DNA of 64,000 nucleotides from an uncultured Pelagibacteraceae bacterium (GTDB taxonomy: Bacteria; Pseudomonadota; Alphaproteobacteria; Pelagibacterales; Pelagibacteraceae), in contig CACMTV010000001.1 in NCBI GenBank assembly GCA_902616675.1, positions 62,001 to 126,000 of the forward strand, written 5' to 3'. The position numbers were made by a program, and so were the translations under genes. How positions within the stretch are numbered: position 1 is the first letter of the stretch; each line of letters begins with the position of its first letter. The notes below the pieces were generated by a model. The model had not been told where the DNA came from. It did no database searches and saw only the letters and a program-made list of their open reading frames with translations. Shown piece by piece: positions 18,455 to 27,688 of the stretch.

Positions 18455-18931
18455 AAAAAAAAAATTAATAATAGTTTAACTAAAAATTTCATTCAAGGGC
18501 TTAGACCTCTATCAAGCACTTTGCCTCCTAAAATAAAAAAAGTTTTAAAGAAAAATGGATTTAATTTATCTTCAATTGTTGATAATTGGAATAATATTGT
18601 GGGTAGTGATATTTCTAACAATTGTTATCCCATTAATGTTAAAGCGCAAGGTAACTCTAAAGAAGTGGCTTTGATACTTAATGTCATTCATGGGAAGGAG
18701 ATCGATATTGAATATAATAGAAAGAACATTATCGATAAGATTAATTCATATTTTGGTTATATTTTTATTAACAAAATTCAAATCAAAATAATTAACGCAA
18801 AATTAAATAATCGGATAAAAACTGAAAATAAAAGTAGTAATTACTTTAATAGTAGTTTGAAAAATATTCAAGACATCAATTTAAGGAATAAATTAGAAAA
18901 GTTAATAATTGCATACAATGAAAAAAAATAA
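18449..18931 (+). CDS. dciA: DciA-family (DUF721) replicative helicase loading factor
   Basis: DciA-type proteins interact with the DnaB helicase in bacteria that lack DnaC. The opening RPLSSTLPPKIKKVL and the FNLSSIVDNWNNIVGSDISNNCYPINVK block match the DUF721 domain; the C-terminal 40 residues are a helical tail. The start is fixed by the conserved RPL segment at residues 18-20, with no other ATG nearby. It overlaps the next gene by 14 bp. It belongs to the conserved mutY-dciA-dsbA-smc block. Confidence 0.85.
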   Translation: MHKKKINNSLTKNFIQGLRPLSSTLPPKIKKVLKKNGFNLSSIVDNWNNIVGSDISNNCYPINVKAQGNSKEVALILNVIHGKEIDIEYNRKNIIDKINSYFGYIFINKIQIKIINAKLNNRIKTENKSSNYFNSSLKNIQDINLRNKLEKLIIAYNEKK

Positions 18932-19511
18932 ATTTATTTTAATTATAATTTTAATTTGTTCTCAGTTTTTATTTTTTTCATTTTCTTTTGGTGATGTTCT
19001 TAAAATAGGAAATGAAAACGCCAGAATAACCGTTAAAGTGTTTTCTTCTTTAACTTGTCCTCATTGTGCGTCTTTTCATGAAAAGATTTTTGAAAATTTA
19101 AAAAAAGAATATATTGATGAAAACAAAGTTAAATTTGAGCATCATGCTTTTCCATTAGATTTGGCTGCTCTCAACGCAGAAAAGATCGTAAGATGCGCTT
19201 CAAATCCAGATACAAAATTTCAACTTTTAACTAAAATTTATAAAAAACAAAAAGAGTGGGCAGTGGGTTCAGATATTAGTAAAATAAATGAACTATTAAT
19301 TAAAATTGGAATTGATTCAAAAATGAATGAAAATAAATTAAAAGCTTGTTTGAAAAATGAAAAAACTCAAGAATTGATTTTAAATGAGAGAATTAAGGCT
19401 CAAAAAGAATATAATATTAGATCTACGCCAACCATATACATAAATGATAAGAAATATGAGGATAAGCACGAATTCAAATCTTTCAAAAAACAGATAGATA
19501 AATTATTATAA
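18918..19511 (+). CDS. DsbA-family thiol:disulfide oxidoreductase, exported
   Basis: This is a periplasmic thioredoxin-fold protein. The signal peptide covers residues 1 to about 25 (MKKNKF, then a hydrophobic run). The active site is CPHC at 47-50 within SSLTCPHCASFHEKIF, and the cis-proline loop is STPTIYIND near the C-terminus. The frame opens at a TTG (18909), but the ATG at 18918 gives the proper signal peptide. It is likely to form or shuffle disulfides in exported proteins, although reductive roles are possible for this subfamily. Confidence 0.9.
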   Translation: MKKNKFILIIILICSQFLFFSFSFGDVLKIGNENARITVKVFSSLTCPHCASFHEKIFENLKKEYIDENKVKFEHHAFPLDLAALNAEKIVRCASNPDTKFQLLTKIYKKQKEWAVGSDISKINELLIKIGIDSKMNENKLKACLKNEKTQELILNERIKAQKEYNIRSTPTIYINDKKYEDKHEFKSFKKQIDKLL

Positions 19512-19515
19512 TAAC

Positions 19516-21951
19516 ATGAAGTTTAAAAAATTGGAGCTGACTGGGTTTAAGTCATTTTTTGATAAAACAACTTTTTACATTGAAGAAGGTTTGACTGGAA
19601 TCGTTGGCCCAAACGGTTGTGGAAAATCAAACATTGTCGAGTCTTTAAGGTGGTGTATGGGGGAAACATCTGCAAAAAGTATGAGGGGAGCTGGCATGGA
19701 AGATGTGATATTTTCGGGAACATCGAACAGACCTGAAAAAAATTTCTCAGAGGTTTCTCTATTAATAGATAATAGAGATAAAGATGGACCAGAACAATAC
19801 CACAAACTAGACGAAATTTTGATTACTAGAAAAATTGAGAGAGATAAGGGGTCCAAATATTACTTAAATGAGAAGGAGGTAAGAGCAAGAGATGCGCAAA
19901 CTTTTTTTGCCGATTTATCAACTGGAGCGCACTCTCCATCTTTGATAAGCCAAGGAAAAATTGGACAATTAGTAACTGCTAAACCAGTTGAAAGAAGAAC
20001 TATTTTAGAGGAAGCAGCGGGGATTGCAGGTATTCATGCAAGAAGACATGAGGCTGAAACAAGATTGAATGCTGCTGAAAATAATCTTAAAAGAGCTGAT
20101 GAACTAAAAAAACAACAACAAAAACAATTAGATAATTTAAAGAAACAAGCTGAAGAGGCAACAAAATATAAAGAAATTTCAAAAGAAATCAAAAAAACAG
20201 AAGCTGGATTATACTATCTTAAATTAATAGAGATCGAAAAAAATAAAAAACAAATTTTGGATAATGTAAGTGAACAAGATGATGAAATAAGCGCAATTAA
20301 AATAGATTTAAATCATAATACCGAACTTCTAAATCAAGAAAATGCAAAGTTAGGTCCACTTAGAGATAGAAAATTAGAAAGTTTGGCGAAGCTTCAAAAA
20401 ATTAATTTAGATATGACTAATTTAGAAGAAGAAGAAAAAAGAATTAAAAAACTATCTTTGAAACTTGAAAACTCTTTAGAAACTATTGACTCGGACTTAG
20501 AAAGAGAAAAAAGTATCTCCTTAGATGCTTCGTTGAATGAAAAAAGAATTCTTGAGGAAAAAGACGAATTGATAAAAACAGAAAAATTATTTGGAAATTC
20601 TGAAATAGAAATAAATGAAAATTTAGAATTATCTAAAAATAATTTAAATAATTTAAAAAAAGAACTCGATAATTTGATATTAAAAATTGGAAGTCTAATT
20701 GACCACGAAAAGAAGATATCGAAAGCTTTATTTAATAGTCTAAAAATTTTGGTAGATAAAATTACTTCAGCTCATGAAAATTATGCAACCAACTATAGTA
20801 AGAATGAAACAGTGAAGAGTGACTCAATTAAAAGGAAAGAAAGAATAAAAAATATAGATATAGAATTAGAAAACTGGAAAAATTTGAAAGTCAACTCTCA
20901 AAAAATGATTAATGATTTACAAGAGAGAAAAAAGAAAGTTAATAATGAAATGAAAGAAAATAAAAAAAACCCAGAAATCATCGCTACGACAAAGGGTCAG
21001 AATATACAGAATTTGGAAAACACAAAAAAAAGAAGTGAAGAGCTTACAGAAGAATTAGATTTTGCAGAAGAAAGATTTAATAAAATAAATAACAACATTA
21101 ATAGTATTCAAGAGAAATTAGCAACTCTTAGAGAAAACAAGGCCAGAAATGAGGCAACCCTAGAAGGAATAGCAACAAGAAAAAAAGATTTGTTTTTCTC
21201 AATAAACGCGGAATTAAATATTTCAGATGAGATTAAGCTCTTATCTTTGTCAGAGTTAAACGTGGAAGAATTACCTACAATTGATAATCAAATTGCAGCA
21301 GTTGAAAAGATTAAAAAGGAAAGAGAGTCAATGGGTACGGTTAATCTTAGAGCTGATATAGAAACAAAAAAATTTGAAGATGAAATTAAAAAAATGGAGG
21401 ATGATAGAGCTGATCTTTATTCGGCAATAATTAAACTTAAATCAAGTATTGAAGAATTAAATCAAAAAGGAAGAGAGAGACTTTTAGATGCCTTTGAAAA
21501 AGTAAATAGAAAGTTTAATGAGGTTTATACAAAACTTTTTAGTGGTGGAAGTGCAAAGCTTGAATTGGTTGACTCAGATGATCCTTTAGAAGCTGGATTA
21601 GAAATGTTTGTTTCTCCGCCTGGAAAAAGATTGCAATCTATTACCTTGTTATCAGGAGGCGAACAAGCGTTGACAGCATTATCTTTAATTTTTGCCGTAT
21701 TTTTAGTTAATCCTTCACCGATATGTGTCTTAGACGAAGTTGATGCTCCTTTAGATGATGCTAATGTAACAAGATTTTGCTCTTTGTTAGATGAATTAAC
21801 AAACATTACCAAAACTAGATTTATCATAATCACTCACCACGCTTTAACGATGTCACGTATGCATCGATTGTACGGAATTACAATGCCTGAAAAAGGTATT
21901 AGCCAATTAGTTGCTGTTGACTTAGAGAAGGCAGAGGAACTTGTAGCTTAA
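19516..21951 (+). CDS. smc: Chromosome segregation SMC protein, short form without a recognisable hinge
   Basis: SMC ATPases organise and segregate the chromosome. The Walker A GPNGCGKS is at 31-38, the ABC signature LLSGGEQ near 711 and Walker B CVLDEVDAPLDD near 737, so both head halves are complete. The protein is only 811 residues against about 1150 in relatives. Between about 170 and 690 it is nearly all charged coiled coil with few glycines, and I find nothing like the globular hinge that joins two SMC chains. The coding frame is continuous with no sign of a frameshift. It follows dsbA by 4 bp. Confidence 0.93.
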   Translation: MKFKKLELTGFKSFFDKTTFYIEEGLTGIVGPNGCGKSNIVESLRWCMGETSAKSMRGAGMEDVIFSGTSNRPEKNFSEVSLLIDNRDKDGPEQYHKLDEILITRKIERDKGSKYYLNEKEVRARDAQTFFADLSTGAHSPSLISQGKIGQLVTAKPVERRTILEEAAGIAGIHARRHEAETRLNAAENNLKRADELKKQQQKQLDNLKKQAEEATKYKEISKEIKKTEAGLYYLKLIEIEKNKKQILDNVSEQDDEISAIKIDLNHNTELLNQENAKLGPLRDRKLESLAKLQKINLDMTNLEEEEKRIKKLSLKLENSLETIDSDLEREKSISLDASLNEKRILEEKDELIKTEKLFGNSEIEINENLELSKNNLNNLKKELDNLILKIGSLIDHEKKISKALFNSLKILVDKITSAHENYATNYSKNETVKSDSIKRKERIKNIDIELENWKNLKVNSQKMINDLQERKKKVNNEMKENKKNPEIIATTKGQNIQNLENTKKRSEELTEELDFAEERFNKINNNINSIQEKLATLRENKARNEATLEGIATRKKDLFFSINAELNISDEIKLLSLSELNVEELPTIDNQIAAVEKIKKERESMGTVNLRADIETKKFEDEIKKMEDDRADLYSAIIKLKSSIEELNQKGRERLLDAFEKVNRKFNEVYTKLFSGGSAKLELVDSDDPLEAGLEMFVSPPGKRLQSITLLSGGEQALTALSLIFAVFLVNPSPICVLDEVDAPLDDANVTRFCSLLDELTNITKTRFIIITHHALTMSRMHRLYGITMPEKGISQLVAVDLEKAEELVA

Positions 21952-21955
21952 ATCA

Positions 21956-22237
21956 ATGGAAGACAGGGACTTTAAAACTCGCCTAAAAATTGCAAAAAAA
22001 GATTTACAAAAAACAAGCCTGGATGAAAACAATAAAAGGGGACTTTTTATGGGTTCAGCCTTTAGATTGGGTACAGAATTAGTGGCCGCAGTAGTAGTTG
22101 GGACAATTATTGGGTTTATTTTAGATAATTGGTTTGATACTAAACCTTGGTTTATTATTACATTCTTTTTTTTAGGTGTAATAGCAGGCATACTTAACGT
22201 AATTAGAGTAGCAAAGAACATGCAAAAAAAGGATTAG
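21956..22237 (+). CDS. atpI: F0F1 ATP synthase assembly protein AtpI/AtpZ-like
   Basis: This small membrane protein helps assemble the c-ring or supports cation balance of the ATP synthase. It has two hydrophobic segments (about residues 38-58 and 63-82) after a charged N-terminus. The FRLGTELVAAVVVGTIIGFILDNWF block is recognisable as the AtpI family. Length 93 is usual. It is the first of five F0-related genes and starts 4 bp after the smc stop, so it may share a transcript with smc. Confidence 0.9.
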   Translation: MEDRDFKTRLKIAKKDLQKTSLDENNKRGLFMGSAFRLGTELVAAVVVGTIIGFILDNWFDTKPWFIITFFFLGVIAGILNVIRVAKNMQKKD

Positions 22238-22252
22238 TAAAGATATTTGATT

Positions 22253-22987
22253 ATGGCAGCCAATCCAATGCACCAATTCCAAGTTTACAAAATTGGACCT
22301 GAAATTAAATTAGGGGACATAGACCTGTCGTTTACAAATGCAAGTTTATTCATGCTTTTAAGCGCTTTATCAATTTGTCTATTTTTATATTTTGGATCAA
22401 AACAAAAAAATATAATTCCGGGAAGATTGCAGTTAATCGCAGAACTTTTTTATAATTTTATCGCAAAAATGATAAGTGATACAGCCGGTTCAAAAGCTAA
22501 GCCTTATTTTCCTTTCATATTTACTCTATTCATGTTTGTATTACTTTGTAACATGATCGGAATGCTACCCTACTCTTTTACAGTAACTAGCCACATTATT
22601 GTAACACTAGTAATGGCATTATTTATATTTATAGCAGTAACAATTATTGGATTTATAAAACATGGTTTTAAATATCTGTCAATATTTGTTCCCAAAGGTG
22701 TTCCTGTTGTATTATTGCCCTTGATAACTATTATTGAAATAATTTCTTATTTAAGCAGACCGGTAAGCCTTTCAGTGAGATTATTTGCAAACATGATGGC
22801 CGGTCACACTATGTTAAAAGTTTTTGGTAGTTTTGTTATAAGTTTAGGTTTATTAGGTGGGTGGTTGCCACTTAGTTTTTCGGTTGCATTAACAGGTTTA
22901 GAAATACTTGTAGCTTTTTTACAAGCATATGTTTTTGCAATATTAACCTGCATCTACTTAAATGATGCATTAAATCTTCACCATTAA
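22253..22987 (+). CDS. atpB: ATP synthase subunit a
   Basis: Subunit a forms the two proton half-channels next to the c-ring. The essential arginine lies in LSVRLFANMMAGH, and the ending with LTGLEILVAFLQAYVFAILTCIYLNDA is the last helix of the family. There are about five membrane helices in 244 residues. I take the ATG at 22253 rather than an in-frame TTG at 22247. The F1 genes are not in this window; separate F0 and F1 loci are common in Alphaproteobacteria. Confidence 0.97.
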   Translation: MAANPMHQFQVYKIGPEIKLGDIDLSFTNASLFMLLSALSICLFLYFGSKQKNIIPGRLQLIAELFYNFIAKMISDTAGSKAKPYFPFIFTLFMFVLLCNMIGMLPYSFTVTSHIIVTLVMALFIFIAVTIIGFIKHGFKYLSIFVPKGVPVVLLPLITIIEIISYLSRPVSLSVRLFANMMAGHTMLKVFGSFVISLGLLGGWLPLSFSVALTGLEILVAFLQAYVFAILTCIYLNDALNLHH

Positions 22988-23001
22988 AAAAAGGAGGAAA
23001 A

Positions 23002-23229
23002 ATGGAGTTAGAAGCAGCAAAAATGATTGGAGCAGGATTAGCTGCAATCGCATTAGCAGGTGCTGGGGTTGGTATCGGAATTATTTTCGGTAACTACTTA
23101 TCAGGAGCCATGAGAAATCCGTCTGCAGCTCAAAAACAATTCCCTAATTTACTTTTAGGATTTGCTTTAGCAGAGGCAACAGGTTTATTTGGACTTGTAG
23201 TTGCACTGATTATTTTATTTGCATTTTAG
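23002..23229 (+). CDS. atpE: ATP synthase subunit c
   Basis: Subunit c is the proteolipid of the rotating ring. It is a 75-residue hairpin of two helices with a polar RNPSAAQKQ loop; the proton-carrying Glu is in FALAEATGLF. The Gln and Ser/Thr ligands of sodium-type rings are not evident, so H+ coupling is expected. It has the best Shine-Dalgarno in the operon (AAGGAGG at 22991-22997), fitting the high copy number of this subunit. Confidence 0.97.
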   Translation: MELEAAKMIGAGLAAIALAGAGVGIGIIFGNYLSGAMRNPSAAQKQFPNLLLGFALAEATGLFGLVVALIILFAF

Positions 23230-23237
23230 AAATAAAT

Positions 23238-23813
23238 ATGAGGCTTAAAGTACCTTTAGTTATTTTTATTTTGTGTTTTGAAACATTTTTGTTTGCAGCT
23301 GAGGCCGGTATGCCTCAGCTGGATCCAAAATATTGGTTTTCACAAACATTTTGGTTAGTATTAATTTTTTTAATACTTTATCTCTCTTTATCAAAATTTT
23401 TTATTCCTAAAATAAAAGATAATTTAGACGATAGAGAAAAAAAAATTAAAGAGAATTTAGATGAGGCAAAAGAATTCTCAGAACTCGCTGAAAAAAAAAG
23501 ATTGGAATATGAAAATGAAATATCTAATACAAAAAAAGAAGTAATCAAAATAATAACTGAGTCAAAAAGACAAATAGATAAAAATATAAATCAAAAAAAA
23601 GACAACTTTGAAAAAGAATTAGAAAAAGAAGTAAATAAAGCGGAAAAAGAAATTATTGACTTAAAAAAAAATTCCTCAAGTTCTATCAATCTTATTGCGG
23701 AGGAAATTTCAGCTAAAGTAATTGAAAATCTTACTGGAGAGAAATTAAATAACAGCAGTATTAAAGCGTCTGTAGAAGAAGTTTCAAAAAATAAGATGGA
23801 AAAATACTTATGA
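23238..23813 (+). CDS. atpF2: ATP synthase subunit b' (AtpF2/AtpG)
   Basis: One of two b-type stator subunits, as in phototrophs and Alphaproteobacteria. A hydrophobic N-terminal leader precedes the motif GMPQLDPKYWFSQTFWLVLIF, which marks b' and contains the membrane helix. The rest is a long charged coiled coil reaching to F1. Length is 191. It overlaps the start of the b gene by 4 bp. Confidence 0.93.
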   Translation: MRLKVPLVIFILCFETFLFAAEAGMPQLDPKYWFSQTFWLVLIFLILYLSLSKFFIPKIKDNLDDREKKIKENLDEAKEFSELAEKKRLEYENEISNTKKEVIKIITESKRQIDKNINQKKDNFEKELEKEVNKAEKEIIDLKKNSSSSINLIAEEISAKVIENLTGEKLNNSSIKASVEEVSKNKMEKYL

Positions 23814-24307
23814 TTATTGATGCAACGTTTTGGGTGGCTATCTCATTTTTGATTTTTGTTATACTTTTAATATATTTTAAAATTCCTTTAAAAGTTAAAA
23901 AACTACTAGATGATAATATTAGTCAAATTAGAAAACAGGTAGATGAGTCAGAAAACCTTAAAGAGGAAGCTAAAAATAAACTAGCTGAACATGAGAAGAG
24001 AATAGTTGGTTCAAAATCTGAAGTTAAGAAAATGATAAGAGAAGCTAATGAACTTGCTGAGAAAAATATTATTAAATCAAACGAAATTTTTCATCGACAA
24101 ATGGAAATGAAAAAGAAAAATACCGAGGAAAAGATCAAACAATTAAAAAACCAGGCAATTAAAGATGTAAAAAATGCCTCTATTAATATAGCATTTGAAA
24201 GTATAGAGAAATTGATGTTAAATTCCTTAGATAAAAGTAAATTAGATAAGATTTATAATCAAAGTATTGAGGAAACAAAGTTAGCACTTCAAAAGAAATC
24301 TAGTTAA
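23810..24307 (+). CDS. atpF: ATP synthase subunit b
   Basis: The second stator subunit. An N-terminal membrane helix (ATFWVAISFLIFVILLIYF) is followed by a Lys/Glu-rich coiled coil to residue 165. It overlaps b' by 4 bp and ends 15 bp before crtI, with no terminator-like hairpin between them. Transcription may therefore run from the F0 genes into the retinal genes. Confidence 0.94.
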   Translation: MIIDATFWVAISFLIFVILLIYFKIPLKVKKLLDDNISQIRKQVDESENLKEEAKNKLAEHEKRIVGSKSEVKKMIREANELAEKNIIKSNEIFHRQMEMKKKNTEEKIKQLKNQAIKDVKNASINIAFESIEKLMLNSLDKSKLDKIYNQSIEETKLALQKKSS

Positions 24308-24322
24308 AATAGCCAATATAAA

Positions 24323-25789
24323 ATGGCAAAAAAAATAATAGTTATAGGCTCAGGCTTTGGCGGTTTAGCTGCATCTCTTAGATTAAAAGCTAAAGGCTAC
24401 AATGTTACTTTGGTAGAGAAACATCCAGATTTAGGTGGTAGAGCAAGGGTATTTAAAAAAGGAAATTTTATCTATGACGGTGGCCCAACAGTAATTACTG
24501 CTCCATATCTTTTCGAAGAACTATTTTCTCTATTTAATAAGAAAATTACTGACTATGTTAAAATAGTACCATTAAATTTGTGGTACCGTTTTGTATTCAG
24601 CGATGGACAAACTTTTGATTATTCTGGTAGTGAGAAATCTATGGAAAAAGAGGTCAAAAAGTTTTCAGATAAAGACTTTGAGGGATATAATAATTTGGTA
24701 AATTTCACTGAAAAAATTTTTAATAAGGGCTTTACAGATTTATCAGATAAACCTTTCAATAATCTTTCTTTTATGCTTAAACAAGTTCCTTCGTTATTAT
24801 CTTTAAAAAGCTATAAATCTGTTTATCAATTAGTTTCAAATTATATTTCAAATGAAAAATTAAGAAGAGTATTTAGTATGCATCCTCTTTTAGTTGGCGG
24901 CAATCCTTTTACAACAACTTCAATTTATACTTTGATATTATTTTTAGAAAAAAAATGGGGTATTCACTATTCAATGGGTGGTACTGGTAATGTAGTTTTA
25001 GCTCTAGAAAAATTAATGAGAGAAGAAAATATAGAGATTATTAAAGATGCAGAGGTAACTGAAATAATTTCAAGCAGCAGTAAAGTGCAAGGTGTCAAAA
25101 TAAATAATTCTAAAGTTATTAATTGTGATTATATTATTTGTAATTCTGATCCTCCTAATGTTTATCGAAATTTGATAAAATCCAAAAAAAATTATAATTT
25201 TTTGTTTAAGCAAAAAATGAAAAGGATGGATTATTCAATGGGGTTATTCGTTTATTATTTTGGATCTAAAAGACAATATAATAATGTGGCTCATCATACT
25301 ATTTACTTTGGTAAATCTTATGAAAAACATTTAGATAAAATCTTCGAGAAAAAAGTTCTATCTGAAGATATTAGTTATTATTTACACAGACCCTCTGCAA
25401 CAGATCCTAATATGTCACCAAAAAATCAAGATGCATTTTATGTTTTAGTTCCAGTTCCAAATAATTTATCTAATATAAATTGGTCTAAAGAGGGAGAGAA
25501 ATTTAAAAATCTAATTTTAGATAAAATGGATAAATCAGTGCTTCCTGGAATAAAACAAAATGTTGTAAGTGATTTTTATTTAACACCTGATTATTTCGAA
25601 AAAGACTTAGCAACCTTGCATGGATCAGGATTTTCAATACAGCCAAAATTTTCACAATCAGCTTATTTTAGATTTCACAATCAATCAGAAGTTTTTAATA
25701 ATTTATACTTCGTGGGAGCTGGAACACACCCAGGAGCAGGAATGCCCGGGGTTCTCTCATCTGCTAAGGTATTAGATAAACTATTTTAA
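24323..25789 (+). CDS. crtI: Phytoene desaturase
   Basis: CrtI converts phytoene to lycopene. The FAD-binding GSGFGG (residues 8-13) is followed by LVEKHPDLGGRARVF and YDGGPTVITAP; the C-terminal GAGTHPGAGMPGVLSSAK is the diagnostic ending. The length (488) is normal. It is the first gene of a four-gene carotenoid-to-retinal cluster whose start and stop codons overlap (TAATG to crtB). The GGPP synthase (crtE) is not in the window. Confidence 0.96.
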   Translation: MAKKIIVIGSGFGGLAASLRLKAKGYNVTLVEKHPDLGGRARVFKKGNFIYDGGPTVITAPYLFEELFSLFNKKITDYVKIVPLNLWYRFVFSDGQTFDYSGSEKSMEKEVKKFSDKDFEGYNNLVNFTEKIFNKGFTDLSDKPFNNLSFMLKQVPSLLSLKSYKSVYQLVSNYISNEKLRRVFSMHPLLVGGNPFTTTSIYTLILFLEKKWGIHYSMGGTGNVVLALEKLMREENIEIIKDAEVTEIISSSSKVQGVKINNSKVINCDYIICNSDPPNVYRNLIKSKKNYNFLFKQKMKRMDYSMGLFVYYFGSKRQYNNVAHHTIYFGKSYEKHLDKIFEKKVLSEDISYYLHRPSATDPNMSPKNQDAFYVLVPVPNNLSNINWSKEGEKFKNLILDKMDKSVLPGIKQNVVSDFYLTPDYFEKDLATLHGSGFSIQPKFSQSAYFRFHNQSEVFNNLYFVGAGTHPGAGMPGVLSSAKVLDKLF

Positions 25790-26634
25790 TGAATAATTTA
25801 ATTAAAAAACACGCTAAATCTTTTTACTGGGCAAGTTTTTTTTTATCTAAACCAGTATTTAATAAATGTTCAACTTTATATAATTTTTGTAGAACTTTAG
25901 ATGATATAGTTGACGACGATAAAAAACTGGAAATTAAAAGAGAAAAATTTTTAAAGTTTAAAAAAGATTTTATTAATAAAAATAACGATAACCCAATAAT
26001 CAAAGAAATGTGGTCGATAATAGATGAGGAGAAAATTTCTAAACAGGTAGTAATGGACTTATTTAGTGGAGTTCAAACGGACTTAGAAGAAAAAGTTAAA
26101 ATTAATTCAAAAAAGGAATTATTAGTATATTCCTATAGAGTTGCCGGAACAGTTGGTTTGATGATGTCAAAAATTTTAAAGGTGAATAATAAAGAAGCTC
26201 TGAAAGGTGCTGTTGATCTTGGAATTGCAATGCAACTTACAAATATCGCTCGTGATGTTTGTGAAGACAAGGCGCGTAATAGGCAATATGTTAATCATGA
26301 TTTTTCCTCAATAAAAGACATAATTAATGAATCCCAAATATTTTATGATAAATCTTTTCACTCAATAAGTAGTATTCCACTCAAATCTAGATTTTCAGTT
26401 ATTGTAGCTAGACGCGTTTACAGGAAAATTGGTGACTATATCCTTAAACAAAAAAATATTGAGAATTATAATGATGCAGGAAAGATATATGTGCCAATTT
26501 TTCAAAAAATTATTCAGACCTTTTTGTCTTTTTTTGACTTTATTAAATTATTATTTGTGAAAGAATTAAATTACGAAAATCATGCTAATCATACTATTCT
26601 AGAAAAGGAAGTAAATTTAAATGAAAGAATTTGA
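25789..26634 (+). CDS. crtB: Phytoene synthase
   Basis: CrtB condenses two geranylgeranyl diphosphates to phytoene. Both Mg-binding aspartate motifs are visible: DDIVDD at 38-43 and ARDVCED at about 154-160, in the squalene/phytoene synthase fold. Length is 281. It overlaps crtI by one base and crtY by 14 bases. Confidence 0.95.
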   Translation: MNNLIKKHAKSFYWASFFLSKPVFNKCSTLYNFCRTLDDIVDDDKKLEIKREKFLKFKKDFINKNNDNPIIKEMWSIIDEEKISKQVVMDLFSGVQTDLEEKVKINSKKELLVYSYRVAGTVGLMMSKILKVNNKEALKGAVDLGIAMQLTNIARDVCEDKARNRQYVNHDFSSIKDIINESQIFYDKSFHSISSIPLKSRFSVIVARRVYRKIGDYILKQKNIENYNDAGKIYVPIFQKIIQTFLSFFDFIKLLFVKELNYENHANHTILEKEVNLNERI

Positions 26635-27688
26635 CTACGTAATAATTGGTGGTGGGTGCGCTGGCTTGTCTTTGGCTTATGAACTAGAAATTAACAATAG
26701 GTTGAATGACAAAACCCTTGCAATTATTGAAAATCGTAAAGAATATAAACGAGATAAAACATGGTCCTTCTGGAAGGTCTTTGATCATAATTTTGATGAT
26801 TGTGTAATTAAAAGTTGGAATAATTTTACAATTAATACTTCGGAAAGTTCTTTTGAATTGGCAAATAAAAAATTTCCTTATCAAAGCATTGATAGTGGAA
26901 AATTTTATAACAAAATAAATTCTAGGCTTTCTACTAATTCTAATGTCAGTTTTTACAAAAATCTTAACGAAATCAAATCAGAAAATTCAATAATTTTTAA
27001 TAGTGTTTTTGAAAAACAACTGGATAAATCAAATTTATGGCAACATTTTCAGGGTATTGAGATAGAGACGCCAATGAAAATTTTTGATGAGGAAATTATA
27101 AATTTAATGGATTTTAATTGTGATCAGAAAAATGATGTGCATTTTTTCTACACATTGCCATTCAGTAAAAATAAAGCTTTGATTGAAACAACTTGGTTGT
27201 CGGATTTGGAGAATCAGAGCCTTATGGATTATGACCTCCAATTAGAAAATTATATAAAAAATAATCTTGGTATAAAAAACTATAAAATAAATTTTACTGA
27301 AAAAGGTGCTATACCACTTTTTTATCCCTCATCAGGAAATGATAAAAAAGTAATAAATATTGGATCAGCTGGAGGTATGACCCGGTTAAGCACTGGTTAT
27401 ACTTTTTTAAATATTCAAGAACATAGTCAGTACATTGTAAAGAATATTGATAAAATTGATAAAATAAAAACATTCAATCTAGGAAAAAAATATCAATTTT
27501 TAGATAAAGTATTTCTAAGAGTTTTAAAAAAACATCCTGAAAAAATGCCAAAAATATTTTTTAATATGTTCAAAGCCTCTTCCAATACAATTATAAAGTT
27601 TTTGTCAAATAAAAGTAATTTGATTGAAGATATAAACATTATAAGCAAAATGCCAAAATTAATTTTTTTTAGGGCATTATTTAATTAA
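26621..27688 (+). CDS. crtY: Lycopene beta-cyclase (CrtY type)
   Basis: CrtY closes both ends of lycopene to give beta-carotene. The flavoprotein loop GGGCAG is at residues 10-15. Further family features are a TWSFW segment after the FAD domain, and the GAIPLFYPS and NIGSAGGMTRLSTGYTF blocks. Length is 355. A GGAAG Shine-Dalgarno lies before the start inside crtB. The stop and the blh start overlap as TAATG. Confidence 0.93.
   Translation: MKEFDYVIIGGGCAGLSLAYELEINNRLNDKTLAIIENRKEYKRDKTWSFWKVFDHNFDDCVIKSWNNFTINTSESSFELANKKFPYQSIDSGKFYNKINSRLSTNSNVSFYKNLNEIKSENSIIFNSVFEKQLDKSNLWQHFQGIEIETPMKIFDEEIINLMDFNCDQKNDVHFFYTLPFSKNKALIETTWLSDLENQSLMDYDLQLENYIKNNLGIKNYKINFTEKGAIPLFYPSSGNDKKVINIGSAGGMTRLSTGYTFLNIQEHSQYIVKNIDKIDKIKTFNLGKKYQFLDKVFLRVLKKHPEKMPKIFFNMFKASSNTIIKFLSNKSNLIEDINIISKMPKLIFFRALFN

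Noticed and set aside
19516-21951. Frameshift or deletion artefact as the cause of the short SMC
   Set aside because: The frame is continuous, both head halves are complete and the coiled coil has normal composition throughout, so no broken gene is evident.
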